The notes below the pieces were generated by a model that was not told the DNA's origin, searched no databases, and saw nothing but the letters and a program-made list of their open reading frames with translations. DNA of 64,000 nucleotides from Paraburkholderia megapolitana (GTDB lineage Bacteria > Pseudomonadota > Gammaproteobacteria > Burkholderiales > Burkholderiaceae). Below, piece after piece: positions 1 to 8,019 of this stretch (its first letter is position 1; every line of letters begins with the position of its first letter). The translations under genes were made by a program, and so were the position numbers. The DNA is taken from the NCBI RefSeq assembly GCF_007556815.1, contig NZ_CP041745.1, positions 2,333,001 through 2,397,000 of the forward strand, in the 5' to 3' direction.

Positions 1-764
1 GGCTCTGGCTGACCGACGCGGGGCGCGAATATCACCGGCGCTGCAGTGCGCTGCTGGCTGAAATGGCCGAAGCCGATGCAGCCGCCGGCGATACCGCGAT
101 GAATCCGCGCGGCACGTTGCGGGTGACGAGTTCGGTTTCGTTCGCGATGATGCATATCGCGCCGTGGCTGCCGGAATTCAGCCAGCAGTATCCGCAACTG
201 TCGGTGCAGATCGTGGCGGCCAACCGGTATCCGGACTTTATCGAAGCCGGCATCGACGTCGCGATCCGCACACGCGAGCATGAAAGCGATTCGGGCATCA
301 CGGTGCGGCGGCTCGCGGAAACGCGGCGTGTGCTGGCGGCGTCGCCCGGTTATCTGGCGAAACACGGCCGCCCGCAAACTCCCGACGATCTCGCCCGCCA
401 CCGCATGCTCGTCTATCACCTGGCGGCAGACCCGTACGTGCTGCACCTCACGCGCGGCGCTGAAACGCGCGATGTCCCGATCGCGAGCGCACTCGATTCG
501 AACGAAGGCCAGGTGATCTGCGCGGCCGGCTATGCGGGCATGGGCATCGTGATCCAGCCGCTGTATATCGTGCACGACGACATCGTCGCCGGACGCCTCG
601 TGCCGGTGCTCGAGGACTGGCACCTGCCCCGCCTCACGATCAATCTCGCCTATCAAAGCAGACGGCACCAGCCAGCGAAGATTCGTGTGTTTACCGAAGG
701 GTTGATCGAGCGGGTCGAACGGCTCGACCTCGCGCGGAAATGGACCGACGTGCCCAACCGGTGA
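1..764 (+). CDS. LysR-family transcriptional regulator, 5' end missing
   Basis: The reading frame is open from the window edge, so the DNA-binding N-terminus lies outside. The first visible residues (LTDAGREYHRRC) match the linker helix that follows the winged helix-turn-helix in LysR proteins. The rest is a full effector-binding domain with the family hallmarks: a start like GTLRVTSS, a central segment about hostile residues reading LAASPGYLAKHGRPQTPDDLARH, and late GMGIVIQPLYIV and GRLVPVLEDW. It would act as a cytoplasmic one-component regulator. Its target is not visible. The next gene is convergent (20 bases away), so its regulon probably lies to the left of the window. Effector unknown. 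Confidence 0.85.
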   Translation, partial: LWLTDAGREYHRRCSALLAEMAEADAAAGDTAMNPRGTLRVTSSVSFAMMHIAPWLPEFSQQYPQLSVQIVAANRYPDFIEAGIDVAIRTREHESDSGITVRRLAETRRVLAASPGYLAKHGRPQTPDDLARHRMLVYHLAADPYVLHLTRGAETRDVPIASALDSNEGQVICAAGYAGMGIVIQPLYIVHDDIVAGRLVPVLEDWHLPRLTINLAYQSRRHQPAKIRVFTEGLIERVERLDLARKWTDVPNR

Positions 765-783
765 CGGTGAGCCGGTCGCGCGG

Positions 784-1569
784 TTACGCCTCGGTCTTCT
801 TGCGCGCCGCACTACCAGCACGCCGCTTCGCCGCCGGTTTGCGCTTCGCCTCGCCCTCATGCAACGCCCGCTCGAGGCTCCATTGCCTGAGCAACATGCG
901 GGTCTGATCGGCGACCGTCGTCTTCAGGACCGCGGCATTGTCGGCGTCGAAGGTTTCCCAGTTGAGCAACGTCAGCGTCGTACGATGCGCGACGTGAAAG
1001 ATCACCATTTGCCCGTGCAGACTGAACATGCGGATCAGCGTGATCGGATCGTCGACCGCGCGGCCCGAGATGCGGGCAACGAGCGCCGCGGCCGCGGCGT
1101 TGAACGGCTTGCGAACCCGGTTCATGAGAATTTCGGTGGCGCTGGCGGGCTCCGATCCCGATTGCTCGCGCGCAAAAAAGAGCCGTCGGCCCGGCACCGT
1201 GGCCTTGACGCAGATGCTGTCCGCGGTGGCTTCCTGGATACGGATGAACGCTTCGATGAGCTCGTCGGTATCCGCGTCGTCGTTGCTCAGCACTTCGTGC
1301 GCGTTCTCGATGGCGGGGCCGAAAATCTCCCACGCGTCGTCGGCTAACGCTTCGATACAGGCGCGATAGACGCCTTCCTTGTTCTCGAAGTAGTACTGCA
1401 GCGCCGGTGCGTTGACGCCGGCGAGCGCGGCGATGTCGCGGGTCGACGCGCCATCGAAACCTTTCTCGCCGAACAGATCGACCGCCGCGTCGATGATCCT
1501 GCGCCGCGTCTCATCGCCTCGCGCGTACCCGCCCTCCTGCGGACGACGAAGCTTCTTGATGTCGTTCAT
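784..1569 (-). CDS. TetR-family regulator with CecR-like C-terminal domain
   Basis: 261 residues. An N-terminal TetR helix-turn-helix (about residues 20-66; RRRIIDAAVDLFGEKGFDGAST, then ALQYYFENKEG) is followed by a long ligand domain resembling the DUF1956/CecR (YbiH) type, and a lysine/arginine-rich tail. It is transcribed divergently from the efflux operon that starts 95 bases away, the usual arrangement for a local repressor of a drug pump. That regulatory role is inferred from position. CecR in E. coli controls an efflux and membrane-fusion locus, which fits. Start is the ATG giving MNDIKK; no better internal start was seen. Confidence 0.85.
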   Translation of the reverse strand: MNDIKKLRRPQEGGYARGDETRRRIIDAAVDLFGEKGFDGASTRDIAALAGVNAPALQYYFENKEGVYRACIEALADDAWEIFGPAIENAHEVLSNDDADTDELIEAFIRIQEATADSICVKATVPGRRLFFAREQSGSEPASATEILMNRVRKPFNAAAAALVARISGRAVDDPITLIRMFSLHGQMVIFHVAHRTTLTLLNWETFDADNAAVLKTTVADQTRMLLRQWSLERALHEGEAKRKPAAKRRAGSAARKKTEA

Positions 1570-1606
1570 AGACCCCTCTCGTTTCAGACAGATACAAATA
1601 TATCAC

Positions 1607-1634
1607 TTGACACAATTTTAACGACTGGAATAAT
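1607..1634 (+). promoter_or_regulatory. Probable sigma-70 promoter of the efflux operon
   Basis: A perfect -35 hexamer TTGACA (1607-1612) is followed after 16 bases by AATAAT (1629-1634), in an AT-rich gap between the divergent TetR gene and the efflux operon. The heptamer ACTGGAA occurs twice around the -10 and start region (1624-1630 and 1641-1647), 17 bases apart, and may belong to the repressor site. Promoter strength and operator identity are inferred. Confidence 0.6.
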
Positions 1635-1663
1635 TATGCCAACTGGAAAAAATTGGAAAACCG

Positions 1664-2806
1664 ATGTCAACCACCGCAGGCACCTCCCCGGGCAATCTGC
1701 CCATCGATGACGCATCCGCCGTGCCCAGCCGCCGCCCCGGGCGGCGCACGCTGCTGATCGGCCTTGGAATCGTCGCGTTGATCGTCGCCGCGGTCTGGCT
1801 CGGGCGCTGGTGGACCGTCGGCCGCTTCATCGAAACCACCGACGACGCCTATCTGCAAGCCGACAGCGTCACGGTTGCGCCGAAAGTCGCCGGTTACGTG
1901 ACCGAGGTCTACGTTGCCGACAACCAGGTCGTCAAACCCGGCGATCCGCTCGTGCACCTCGATGCGCGTCAATACCAGGTCGCACTCGACCAGGCGCTCG
2001 CCACCGTCGATGCGCGCAATGCCGACATCGCGCGCGCCCAGGCCGAGATCAAACAGCAGCAAGCCAATATCGAACAGGCGCAGGCCCAGCAACAGGTGGC
2101 GCGCGTCAGCGCCCGCCATGCCAGCGACGAAGTACAGCGCTACGCCCCACTGGTTGCGACCGGCGCCGAAACCAGCGAACGCCTTGCCGAGCTGACCAGC
2201 ACGCGCGATCAGGCCGCCGCCACGCTCACTGCGAACGCGGCCGCGGTCGATGCGGCCCGCACGCAGATCGCCTCCACCAACGCCCAGCTCGCGCAGGCCC
2301 GCGCCCAGCTCGAAGCCGCCCAGGCAAGCGCACAACAATCACGACTCGATCTCGAGAACACGGTCGTGCGCAGCGTGCTCGGCGGCAAGATCGGCGATCG
2401 TTCGGTGCGGGTCGGCCAGTATGTGCAACCCGGCACGCGGATGCTGACGGTCGTGCCGGTGCAGAGCACCTACCTCGAAGCGAACTTCAAGGAAACGCAG
2501 ATCGGCCACATGCACGTGGGACAGCCGGTCGAGATGCATATCGATGCGCTGCCGGGCCAGACGCTGCACGGCGTCGTCGATAGTTTTTCGCCGGGCACGG
2601 GTTCGCAGTTCGCGCTGCTGCCGCCGGAAAACGCCACCGGCAACTTCACGAAGATCGTCCAGCGCGTGCCGGTGCGCATCCGTATCGACACCGGCCCGGA
2701 AACCCGCAGCGTGCTGCTGCCGGGGCTGTCGGTGAACGTCGAGGTCGACACGCGTTCCGCACGCGAACGCGATCAGCGCATCGAAGCCGAGAATCACCGT
2801 GGCTGA
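1664..2806 (+). CDS. EmrA/HlyD-type membrane fusion protein of a drug efflux pump
   Basis: 380 residues. A cytoplasmic N-terminus and one membrane helix (about residues 29-50) lead to a biotinyl-lipoyl-like segment (ETTDDAYLQADSVTVAPKV), a long Ala/Gln-rich coiled-coil hairpin (about 100-240), the second lipoyl half (NTVVRSVLGGKIGDRSVRVGQYV) and a beta-barrel domain. Members of this family bridge an inner-membrane MFS pump and an outer-membrane channel in the periplasm. It is first in a three-gene operon whose partners supply exactly those parts. Its stop codon overlaps the GTG start of the next gene by 8 bases, indicating translational coupling. Exported compounds cannot be told from sequence. 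Confidence 0.93.
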   Translation: MSTTAGTSPGNLPIDDASAVPSRRPGRRTLLIGLGIVALIVAAVWLGRWWTVGRFIETTDDAYLQADSVTVAPKVAGYVTEVYVADNQVVKPGDPLVHLDARQYQVALDQALATVDARNADIARAQAEIKQQQANIEQAQAQQQVARVSARHASDEVQRYAPLVATGAETSERLAELTSTRDQAAATLTANAAAVDAARTQIASTNAQLAQARAQLEAAQASAQQSRLDLENTVVRSVLGGKIGDRSVRVGQYVQPGTRMLTVVPVQSTYLEANFKETQIGHMHVGQPVEMHIDALPGQTLHGVVDSFSPGTGSQFALLPPENATGNFTKIVQRVPVRIRIDTGPETRSVLLPGLSVNVEVDTRSARERDQRIEAENHRG

Positions 2807-4415
2807 ACCGACTGCCAACGCAATGTCCGACGCACCGCAAGCCACACCTGCGGCGCCACCGGCTCCGGAGCGCGCGAGCGTAACCGACTGGATCGCGGTG
2901 GCCGCGGGCTCGCTCGGTGCGTTGATGGCAACGCTCGACATCTCGATCACGAACTCGGCACTGCCGCAGATTCAAGGCGAAATCGGCGCGACCGGCACCG
3001 AAGGCACGTGGATCTCGACGGGCTACCTGATGTCCGAGATCGTGATGATCCCGCTCGCCGCATGGCTCACGCGCGTGTTCGGTCTGCGCAATTTCCTGCT
3101 CGCCAACTCCGCGCTCTTCATCGCATTCTCGATGATGTGCGGCTGGTCGCACACCCTGCCGATGATGATCGCCGGCCGCATCGGCCAGGGCTTCACCGGC
3201 GGCGCACTGATTCCCACGGCACAGACCATCATCCGTACGCGGCTGCCGCTGTCGCAGTTGCCGGTCGGTATGACGATGTTCGGGCTGATCGTGCTGCTGG
3301 GGCCGTTGCTGGGCCCCGTGGTCGGTGGATGGCTGGCTGAGAACATCAGCTGGAGCTGGTGCTTCTTCCTGAACCTGCCGGTCTGTCTCGCGTTGATGAC
3401 GCTGCTGATCGTCGGGCTGCCGTCGGACCGGCCACACTGGGAAGCGTTCTTCAAGGCGGACTGGCTCGGCATCGTCGGTCTGGCGATCGGCTTGAGTTCG
3501 CTCACTGTCGTGCTCGAAGAAGGTCAGCGCGAACGCTGGTTCGAATCGAGCGTGATCGTCGGGCTGACGTGGCTCACGGTCGCAGGCTTCGTGCTGATCG
3601 CGCTGTCGCAGCTCACCGCAAAAAAACCGATTATGCGTCTGAGCCTGATGAGCAATCCGCGCTATGCGAGCGTGATCGTGATCGTGTCCGCGGTCGGCGC
3701 CGGGCTTTATGGTGTGTCGTATCTGGTGCCGCAGTTTCTCGGCATCGTAGCCGGCTACAACGCACAGCAGTCCGGCGCGATCATGCTGCTATCGGGGCTG
3801 CCCGCCTTCCTGATGATGCCGGTCCTGCCGAAGCTGCTCAGCAAGGTCGACTTCCGGATCCTCGTGATCAGCGGGCTGCTGCTGTTCGGATTCAGCTGCA
3901 TGCTCGATATCGGTCTGACCGCGCAGAGCGTCGGCCACGACTTCCTCTGGTCGCAGCTGATACGCGGCACCGCGCAGATGCTCGCGATGATGCCGCTGAA
4001 CCAGGCGTCGATGGCCGCCGTGTCGCGCGAAGACTCCGGCGATGCCGCCGGTCTCTACAACATGGCGCGCAACCTGGGAGGCTCGATTGGCCTTGCGGTC
4101 ATCGGCACGGTTATCGATCGGCGCACGACGTTCCACACCGCGGTCATCCGCGAATCATTGAGCGCGAACTCGCTGCTCGGGCAGGACCATATCGCCGCGA
4201 GCGCGGCCGGCTGGTTCGCGCGCACCGGCGACATGGCTTACTCGCAGATGCGTGCGCTCGGGCAGATCGCCGTGCAGATCCAGCAGCAGGCCGTTGTGAT
4301 GACCTACTCGGAAACCTTTTACCTGCTCGGTATCGCGCTGCTCGCGTGCATTCCGCTCGCGCTGCTGCTGAGAACGCCGCCCCGGAATGTGCCTCCGCCG
4401 TCCGCCGGCCACTGA
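2799..4415 (+). CDS. DHA2-family MFS multidrug efflux transporter (EmrB-like)
   Basis: 538 residues with the 14-helix pattern of DHA2 drug:proton antiporters. The motif LDISITNSALPQIQGEIGATGTEG near residues 45-70 is the conserved first-helix signature (LD.TIVNVALP in relatives), and GRIGQGFTGGALIPTA and LGPLLGPVVGG are typical motifs of helices 4 and 5. The start taken is GTG (2799), inside the end of the preceding gene; an ATG at 2823 is an alternative. It is the inner-membrane pump of the tripartite system encoded with its membrane fusion protein upstream and outer-membrane factor downstream. Confidence 0.93.
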   Translation: MAEPTANAMSDAPQATPAAPPAPERASVTDWIAVAAGSLGALMATLDISITNSALPQIQGEIGATGTEGTWISTGYLMSEIVMIPLAAWLTRVFGLRNFLLANSALFIAFSMMCGWSHTLPMMIAGRIGQGFTGGALIPTAQTIIRTRLPLSQLPVGMTMFGLIVLLGPLLGPVVGGWLAENISWSWCFFLNLPVCLALMTLLIVGLPSDRPHWEAFFKADWLGIVGLAIGLSSLTVVLEEGQRERWFESSVIVGLTWLTVAGFVLIALSQLTAKKPIMRLSLMSNPRYASVIVIVSAVGAGLYGVSYLVPQFLGIVAGYNAQQSGAIMLLSGLPAFLMMPVLPKLLSKVDFRILVISGLLLFGFSCMLDIGLTAQSVGHDFLWSQLIRGTAQMLAMMPLNQASMAAVSREDSGDAAGLYNMARNLGGSIGLAVIGTVIDRRTTFHTAVIRESLSANSLLGQDHIAASAAGWFARTGDMAYSQMRALGQIAVQIQQQAVVMTYSETFYLLGIALLACIPLALLLRTPPRNVPPPSAGH

Positions 4416-4432
4416 GAATCGAAACGATCGCC

Positions 4433-5902
4433 ATGATGTCTTTCCGCCTTTCCGCTTTATCCCTTGCTGCGCTGGCTTCTATAGCAGCGCTGACGGCCTG
4501 CTCGGTCGGCCCCGACTATCGCGGCGCCCCGTCCGTCGCGAGCGACTCGACCAGCAGCGGCACGTTCGTGCGCGCGCCGGCCGCGGGCGTCGTGGTCACC
4601 CACGCACCGAATCAGTGGTGGCTCGCACTCGGTGACCCACAGCTCAACGACTTGATCGACGCGGCGTTCGCTCACAACCCCGAGCTGCATATCGCCCAGG
4701 CGCGTCTGCGCGAATCGAGAGCGCAATTGCAACAGCAGCGCGCGAACGAACTGCCGAAGGTCTCCGCCGATGCCGCCGCACTGCGCACACGCGAGCCCGA
4801 TCTCGGTTCGTTCAGTGCGTTGCAGTCGCCAGGCGGTGCGGGTTCGTCGACGGGTGGCGGGCCGTTGCAGTTCTACACGGCCGGCTTCGATGCGACATGG
4901 GAGATCGATCTGTTCGGCGGCACGCGACGCGCGATCGAAGCTGCGTCGACCGAAGCACAGGCCACCGACGCGGACCTCGCCGACACGCAGGTCTCGCTCG
5001 CGGCCGAAGTCGCCAGTGCCTATGTCGATCTGCGCGACCAGCAACAGCGTCTCGTGCTCGCGCAGCACCAGGCCGAAGTCGAACAGCACATGCTGACCTT
5101 GACGCAGCAACGACGCGCACGCGGCACGGCTGCCGACATCGACATCGAACGTCTGACCACGCAGGTCGAGAACACGCGCGCGACGTTGATTCCGCTCGAT
5201 GCGCAAGTGACGGATTCGCTCGATCGTCTCGCCGTACTGACGGGCCGCGCGCCCGGCGCGCTCGATGCACAGCTGGCCGGCACGCAGCCGCTGCCGGCGA
5301 TGCCTGAGTCGGTGGCGATTGGAGACCCGGCATCGCTGCTGCAACAGCGGCCCGATATTCGCGCGGCGGAGCGCAGGCTCGCGTCGAGCAATGCGCAGAT
5401 CGGCGAACACATCGCCGATTTTTTCCCGAAGGTCACGCTGCTTGGCGATCTGGGATTTAGTGCGGGCGACCCGGGGCATCTGCTGCGCAAGAGCAACTTC
5501 AGCTGGGTCGGCGTGCCGTATCTGCAATGGAATCTGCTCGATTTCGGCCGCACGCTTGGGACCGTACATGCCGCCGAAGCGTCGCGCGACGAGGCCGAGG
5601 CGCGTTATACGAAGGCTGTGCTCGGCGCGCTGCAGGATGCGAATTCGTCGCTGTCGCGCTACGGGCACCAGCGCGAGCATGTGGTGACGTTACAGAAGGT
5701 GGAAACATCCGCCGATCATTCGGCTACGTTGATGCGGCAACGCTACACGGCCGGCGTGTCGAACCTGATCGATCTGCTCGATACGCAGCGTGAGGAATTC
5801 ACGGCGCAACAGAATGTGGTCGCTGGGCAGGCGGAATTGCTGAAGGATTTTGTGTCGCTGCAGAAGAGTCTGGGGCTGGGGTGGCGGGTGCAGCAGGGAT
5901 AG
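4433..5902 (+). CDS. OprM/NodT-type outer-membrane efflux lipoprotein
   Basis: 489 residues. The start at 4433 gives a lipoprotein signal peptide ending in LTAC, with the acylated Cys near residue 24 followed by SVGPDY, a hallmark of the OprM/NodT group. The body has the two repeated outer-membrane-efflux halves, including QWWLALGDPQLNDLIDAAFAHNPELHIAQARL and the second-half DVRAAER-like segment LLQQRPDIRAAERRLASSNAQIG. The protein would form the trimeric TolC-like channel that completes the efflux complex. It starts 17 bases after the pump gene and ends the operon. Confidence 0.93.
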   Translation: MMSFRLSALSLAALASIAALTACSVGPDYRGAPSVASDSTSSGTFVRAPAAGVVVTHAPNQWWLALGDPQLNDLIDAAFAHNPELHIAQARLRESRAQLQQQRANELPKVSADAAALRTREPDLGSFSALQSPGGAGSSTGGGPLQFYTAGFDATWEIDLFGGTRRAIEAASTEAQATDADLADTQVSLAAEVASAYVDLRDQQQRLVLAQHQAEVEQHMLTLTQQRRARGTAADIDIERLTTQVENTRATLIPLDAQVTDSLDRLAVLTGRAPGALDAQLAGTQPLPAMPESVAIGDPASLLQQRPDIRAAERRLASSNAQIGEHIADFFPKVTLLGDLGFSAGDPGHLLRKSNFSWVGVPYLQWNLLDFGRTLGTVHAAEASRDEAEARYTKAVLGALQDANSSLSRYGHQREHVVTLQKVETSADHSATLMRQRYTAGVSNLIDLLDTQREEFTAQQNVVAGQAELLKDFVSLQKSLGLGWRVQQG

Positions 5903-5932
5903 GGCTGGTTGCCGGCACAACGGGTCGAGTTT

Positions 5933-5959
5933 GCGCGGACCGATAAATCCGGTCCGCGC
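5933..5959. terminator. Strong stem-loop between convergent genes
   Basis: A perfect 10-bp stem (GCGCGGACCG, 5933-5942, with CGGTCCGCGC, 5950-5959) and a 7-base loop lies just after the efflux operon and faces the convergent secreted-protein gene. There is no clear U-tract on either strand. Termination is inferred from position and stem strength. Confidence 0.55.
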
Positions 5960-5982
5960 GAAACGCGACGAAAAGCTGTGCG

Positions 5983-6001
5983 GCGCCGTGCGATACGGCG
6001 C
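5983..6001 (-). terminator. Stem-loop downstream of the frameshifted secreted-protein gene
   Basis: Arms GCGCCGT (5983-5989) and ACGGCGC (5995-6001) with a 5-base loop directly follow the gene's stop codon. The flanking sequence CGGCGCAGACCGATCC is repeated after the tandem paralogue at 6552, so the duplication included the 3' flank. Confidence 0.45.
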
Positions 6002-6014
6002 AGACCGATCCCTG

Positions 6015-6505
6015 TTACGGCGAGACCGTCAAAGCCGGACTCGCCTTGATCGACAGGTAGTTGACCGTGCACTTGCCGCCGAGTGGTTGATTGCTCGTGG
6101 TCAGCGTGTTCGCCGCGACGTTCCAGCTGCCGTTGATGGTCGACGGACCGCACTCGCCGAGGCCGCTAATTGCGTAGCCAAATCCGAAGTTTTCGATGCT
6201 GAACGTCGTTGCACTGGTTGCAACCAGTTTCCACGGCAGACCATTGAGTACCGGTAAACCGCATACCCCCCGTCGGTGATAGCCGCCGAATTGATCTGGG
6301 CATACGAGCCGTCCGAAGCCACCACGCCGCTCACTGTTATGCCACAGCCTGAGTTCGCATAAAACTGAGTGCTGGTTATGATCGAGCCGGTCGCGCTAAA
6401 CGAAGTGCCTGCCGGTCCGATCGTTGCGGCGAAAGTCGCTGCAGAAACGGCGGCACACATCACGATGACGGCACCACCGAGCACACGCATCTTCAACGAT
6501 TTCAT
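6015..6505 (-). pseudogene. Secreted PraB-like protein, frameshifted at a six-G tract
   Basis: The gene begins like its upstream paralogue (MKSLKMRV, then a signal peptide ending near AATFAATIGPAG) and stays in frame to about residue 80 (QINSAAITDGG). It then needs one extra base in a run of six G (coding strand; 6266-6271) to continue as VCGLPVLNGLPWKLVATS and on to INGSWNVAANTL and SIKASPALTVSP, with a stop at 6015-6017. With one added G it would encode 163 residues, closely matching the neighbour's 159. As written, the product ends in an unrelated tail. The family resembles small secreted proteins annotated PraB-like (alkane-oxidation activator); that name is tentative. The ribosome-binding site AAGGAC is intact, suggesting a recent lesion, a phase-variable gene or a base-calling error. 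Confidence 0.75.
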
Positions 6506-6532
6506 AATTTATGTCCTTAAGCCGGTCTGCGC

Positions 6533-6563
6533 CGCGTAACCCGGCGCAGACCGATCCCCGTTA
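6533..6563 (-). terminator. Stem-loop between the tandem secreted-protein genes
   Basis: A perfect 12-bp stem, CGGTCTGCGCCG (6533-6544) with CGGCGCAGACCG (6552-6563), and a 7-base loop sits in the 66-base gap just after the upstream paralogue. It probably ends that transcript or protects its 3' end. No long U-tract follows. Confidence 0.55.
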
Positions 6564-6571
6564 CTGCGAAG

Positions 6572-7051
6572 TTACGGCGAAACCGTAAAGGCCGGGCTCG
6601 GCTTGACCGACAGGCTGTTGATCGTGCAGTTGCCGCTAAGCGGCTGATTGGTCGCCGTCAGCGTGTCGGTCGCGTTGTTCCAGCTGCCGTTGATCGTCGA
6701 CGGACCGCAGTTCGTGCCGAGCACGCTGAAGCCGACGTTTGCGACACTGCCGGCCGTCGTGCTGCTTGCGACCAGCTTCCACGGCAGACCGATGATCTGC
6801 GGCACGCCGCACAGCCCGCCACCTGTTACGACTACCGAATTGATCTGCGCATACGAGCCGTCCGAAGCGACCACGCCGCTCAGCGTGATGCCGCACGACA
6901 CATTCGCGGCGATCGGGTTGCTCACCACAATCGTGCCAGGCGCGCTGAACGAACCACCTGCCGGTGCGATCGTCGCGGCAAACGCCACCGACGAAAAAGC
7001 ACACATCGCGACAACAGCACCACTGCACACACGCATCTTCAAGGATTTCAT
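6572..7051 (-). CDS. Small secreted PraB-like protein (intact paralogue)
   Basis: 159 residues with a signal peptide (MKSLKMRVCSGAVVAMCAF to about VAFA). The mature part is small, Gly/Ser/Thr-rich and beta-type, with cysteines at SCGITL, GLCGVP, TNCGPST and GNCTIN that could form two disulfides after export. It ends in SVKPSPAFTVSP. The overall plan resembles proteins labelled alkane-oxidation activator PraB in Burkholderia and Pseudomonas; this is from memory of the pattern and is uncertain. A good ribosome-binding site (AAGGAAG) precedes the ATG. A damaged tandem copy lies 66 bases downstream on the same strand, so this is a local duplication. Confidence 0.7.
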   Translation of the reverse strand: MKSLKMRVCSGAVVAMCAFSSVAFAATIAPAGGSFSAPGTIVVSNPIAANVSCGITLSGVVASDGSYAQINSVVVTGGGLCGVPQIIGLPWKLVASSTTAGSVANVGFSVLGTNCGPSTINGSWNNATDTLTATNQPLSGNCTINSLSVKPSPAFTVSP

Positions 7052-7283
7052 GATTTAACTTCCTTATTTGTGGCAACAGAGTTGCCGGAGGATGAACACA
7101 GCACAGCGATGCACGGGGGCGCCGCTATTCGAAACACTGCCCTGCTGAACTACTGAACTGCCAAACTTCCGCTGACCGGACCGCGCAACGCGCTTCGTAA
7201 CCACGCTGCCGCCGGTGTCGCCCGTTCAGCCGGGTATCGGGTAGATACCGCGGACGGTCGGACCGCATGCCTGATACGAAGGT

Positions 7284-7463
7284 CTATTGCACGAGCGAAC
7301 CGGGCGCGACGAAGAGCGGCGTCGCGCCGGTATTGCCGACAACGTGGATCGAGGAATTGCGTGATGCCAGGTGCGTCGCTGCAAAGCCGACGCGGCTGGG
7401 ATTCGATTGCGCGATAGGTGGCATCGTGTGCGACCCGCGCTCGCGTCCATTGAAGTGATCTGC
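7284..7463 (-). CDS. Possible small protein of 60 residues, unknown function
   Basis: An ATG preceded by GGAG at proper spacing opens a 60-codon frame (start MADHFNGRERGSHTMPP, end FVAPGSLVQ). Third codon positions are mostly G or C, roughly seventy percent by eye, lower than neighbouring genes but above chance for this AT-richer stretch. An in-frame ATG five codons further upstream (7478) is an alternative start. No known domain, signal peptide or membrane segment was recognised. It stands alone between the PraB-like genes and a membrane-anchored unknown, so context gives no function. Confidence 0.35.
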   Translation of the reverse strand, partial: ADHFNGRERGSHTMPPIAQSNPSRVGFAATHLASRNSSIHVVGNTGATPLFVAPGSLVQ

Positions 7464-8019
7464 CATCCATGTCTCCATTCAACGATTATTAGCTATATCG
7501 CTATTTTTATTCGTTTTGCATTTACGGCCGGTGTCTTAAACGGTTTCCGGATCAAACCGGTCCGTTAAGCAACGCTCTTCCCACTCCCTTTTATCGTTAA
7601 GGGAGACCGGTCATACGTAAAATGCACATTGCATTTGATCGAGCGATACCCTCGCGGCACACCCGAAAGTGTGCGCGTCTCTTATGCGATGTGGTTCCTC
7701 GTGGCTATGGACGTTGTCTGCACCGTGTCCTCGCTGGCCTGTATTCGGATAATTGTGCTGGGCGTACATTAGTCCCGCTGGCGCCGGGTGTACATAGAGC
7801 CTTTGATCCAAACCGGTGCAGACAGTGGATGGTATTGTCCAGATTCGTTCTCCGCAATGTTTCAAACAGTCGAATTAATCGGCACACGTGCCGAACCCGG
7901 CCATCAATACGTCTCGCGATGCAATATGAGTTATTGTGAATAACGGCCACCCGCCGCTTCATGTTTGGCACAATCCGTCGTCAATGCGTCTGGCCAGATA
8001 GTTAAATCGGAGAGCATGC
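7464..8019. other. AT-richer gene-poor stretch
   Basis: This roughly 550-base stretch is visibly poorer in G and C than its surroundings, and no frame in it has convincing codon use or a start. It holds a 7-bp hairpin (CTCCCTT 7584-7590 with AAGGGAG 7599-7605) and a looser inverted repeat around 7537-7570 (ACGGTTT with AAACCGGTCCGT). Its right end must carry the promoter of the next rightward gene. Otherwise nothing was recognised. Confidence 0.5.

Noticed and set aside
3359..4432. Long N-terminal extension of the outer-membrane efflux protein frame
   Set aside because: The frame is open across the pump gene, but the lipoprotein signal peptide beginning at 4433 marks the real start; the earlier part is an overlap artefact of high GC.
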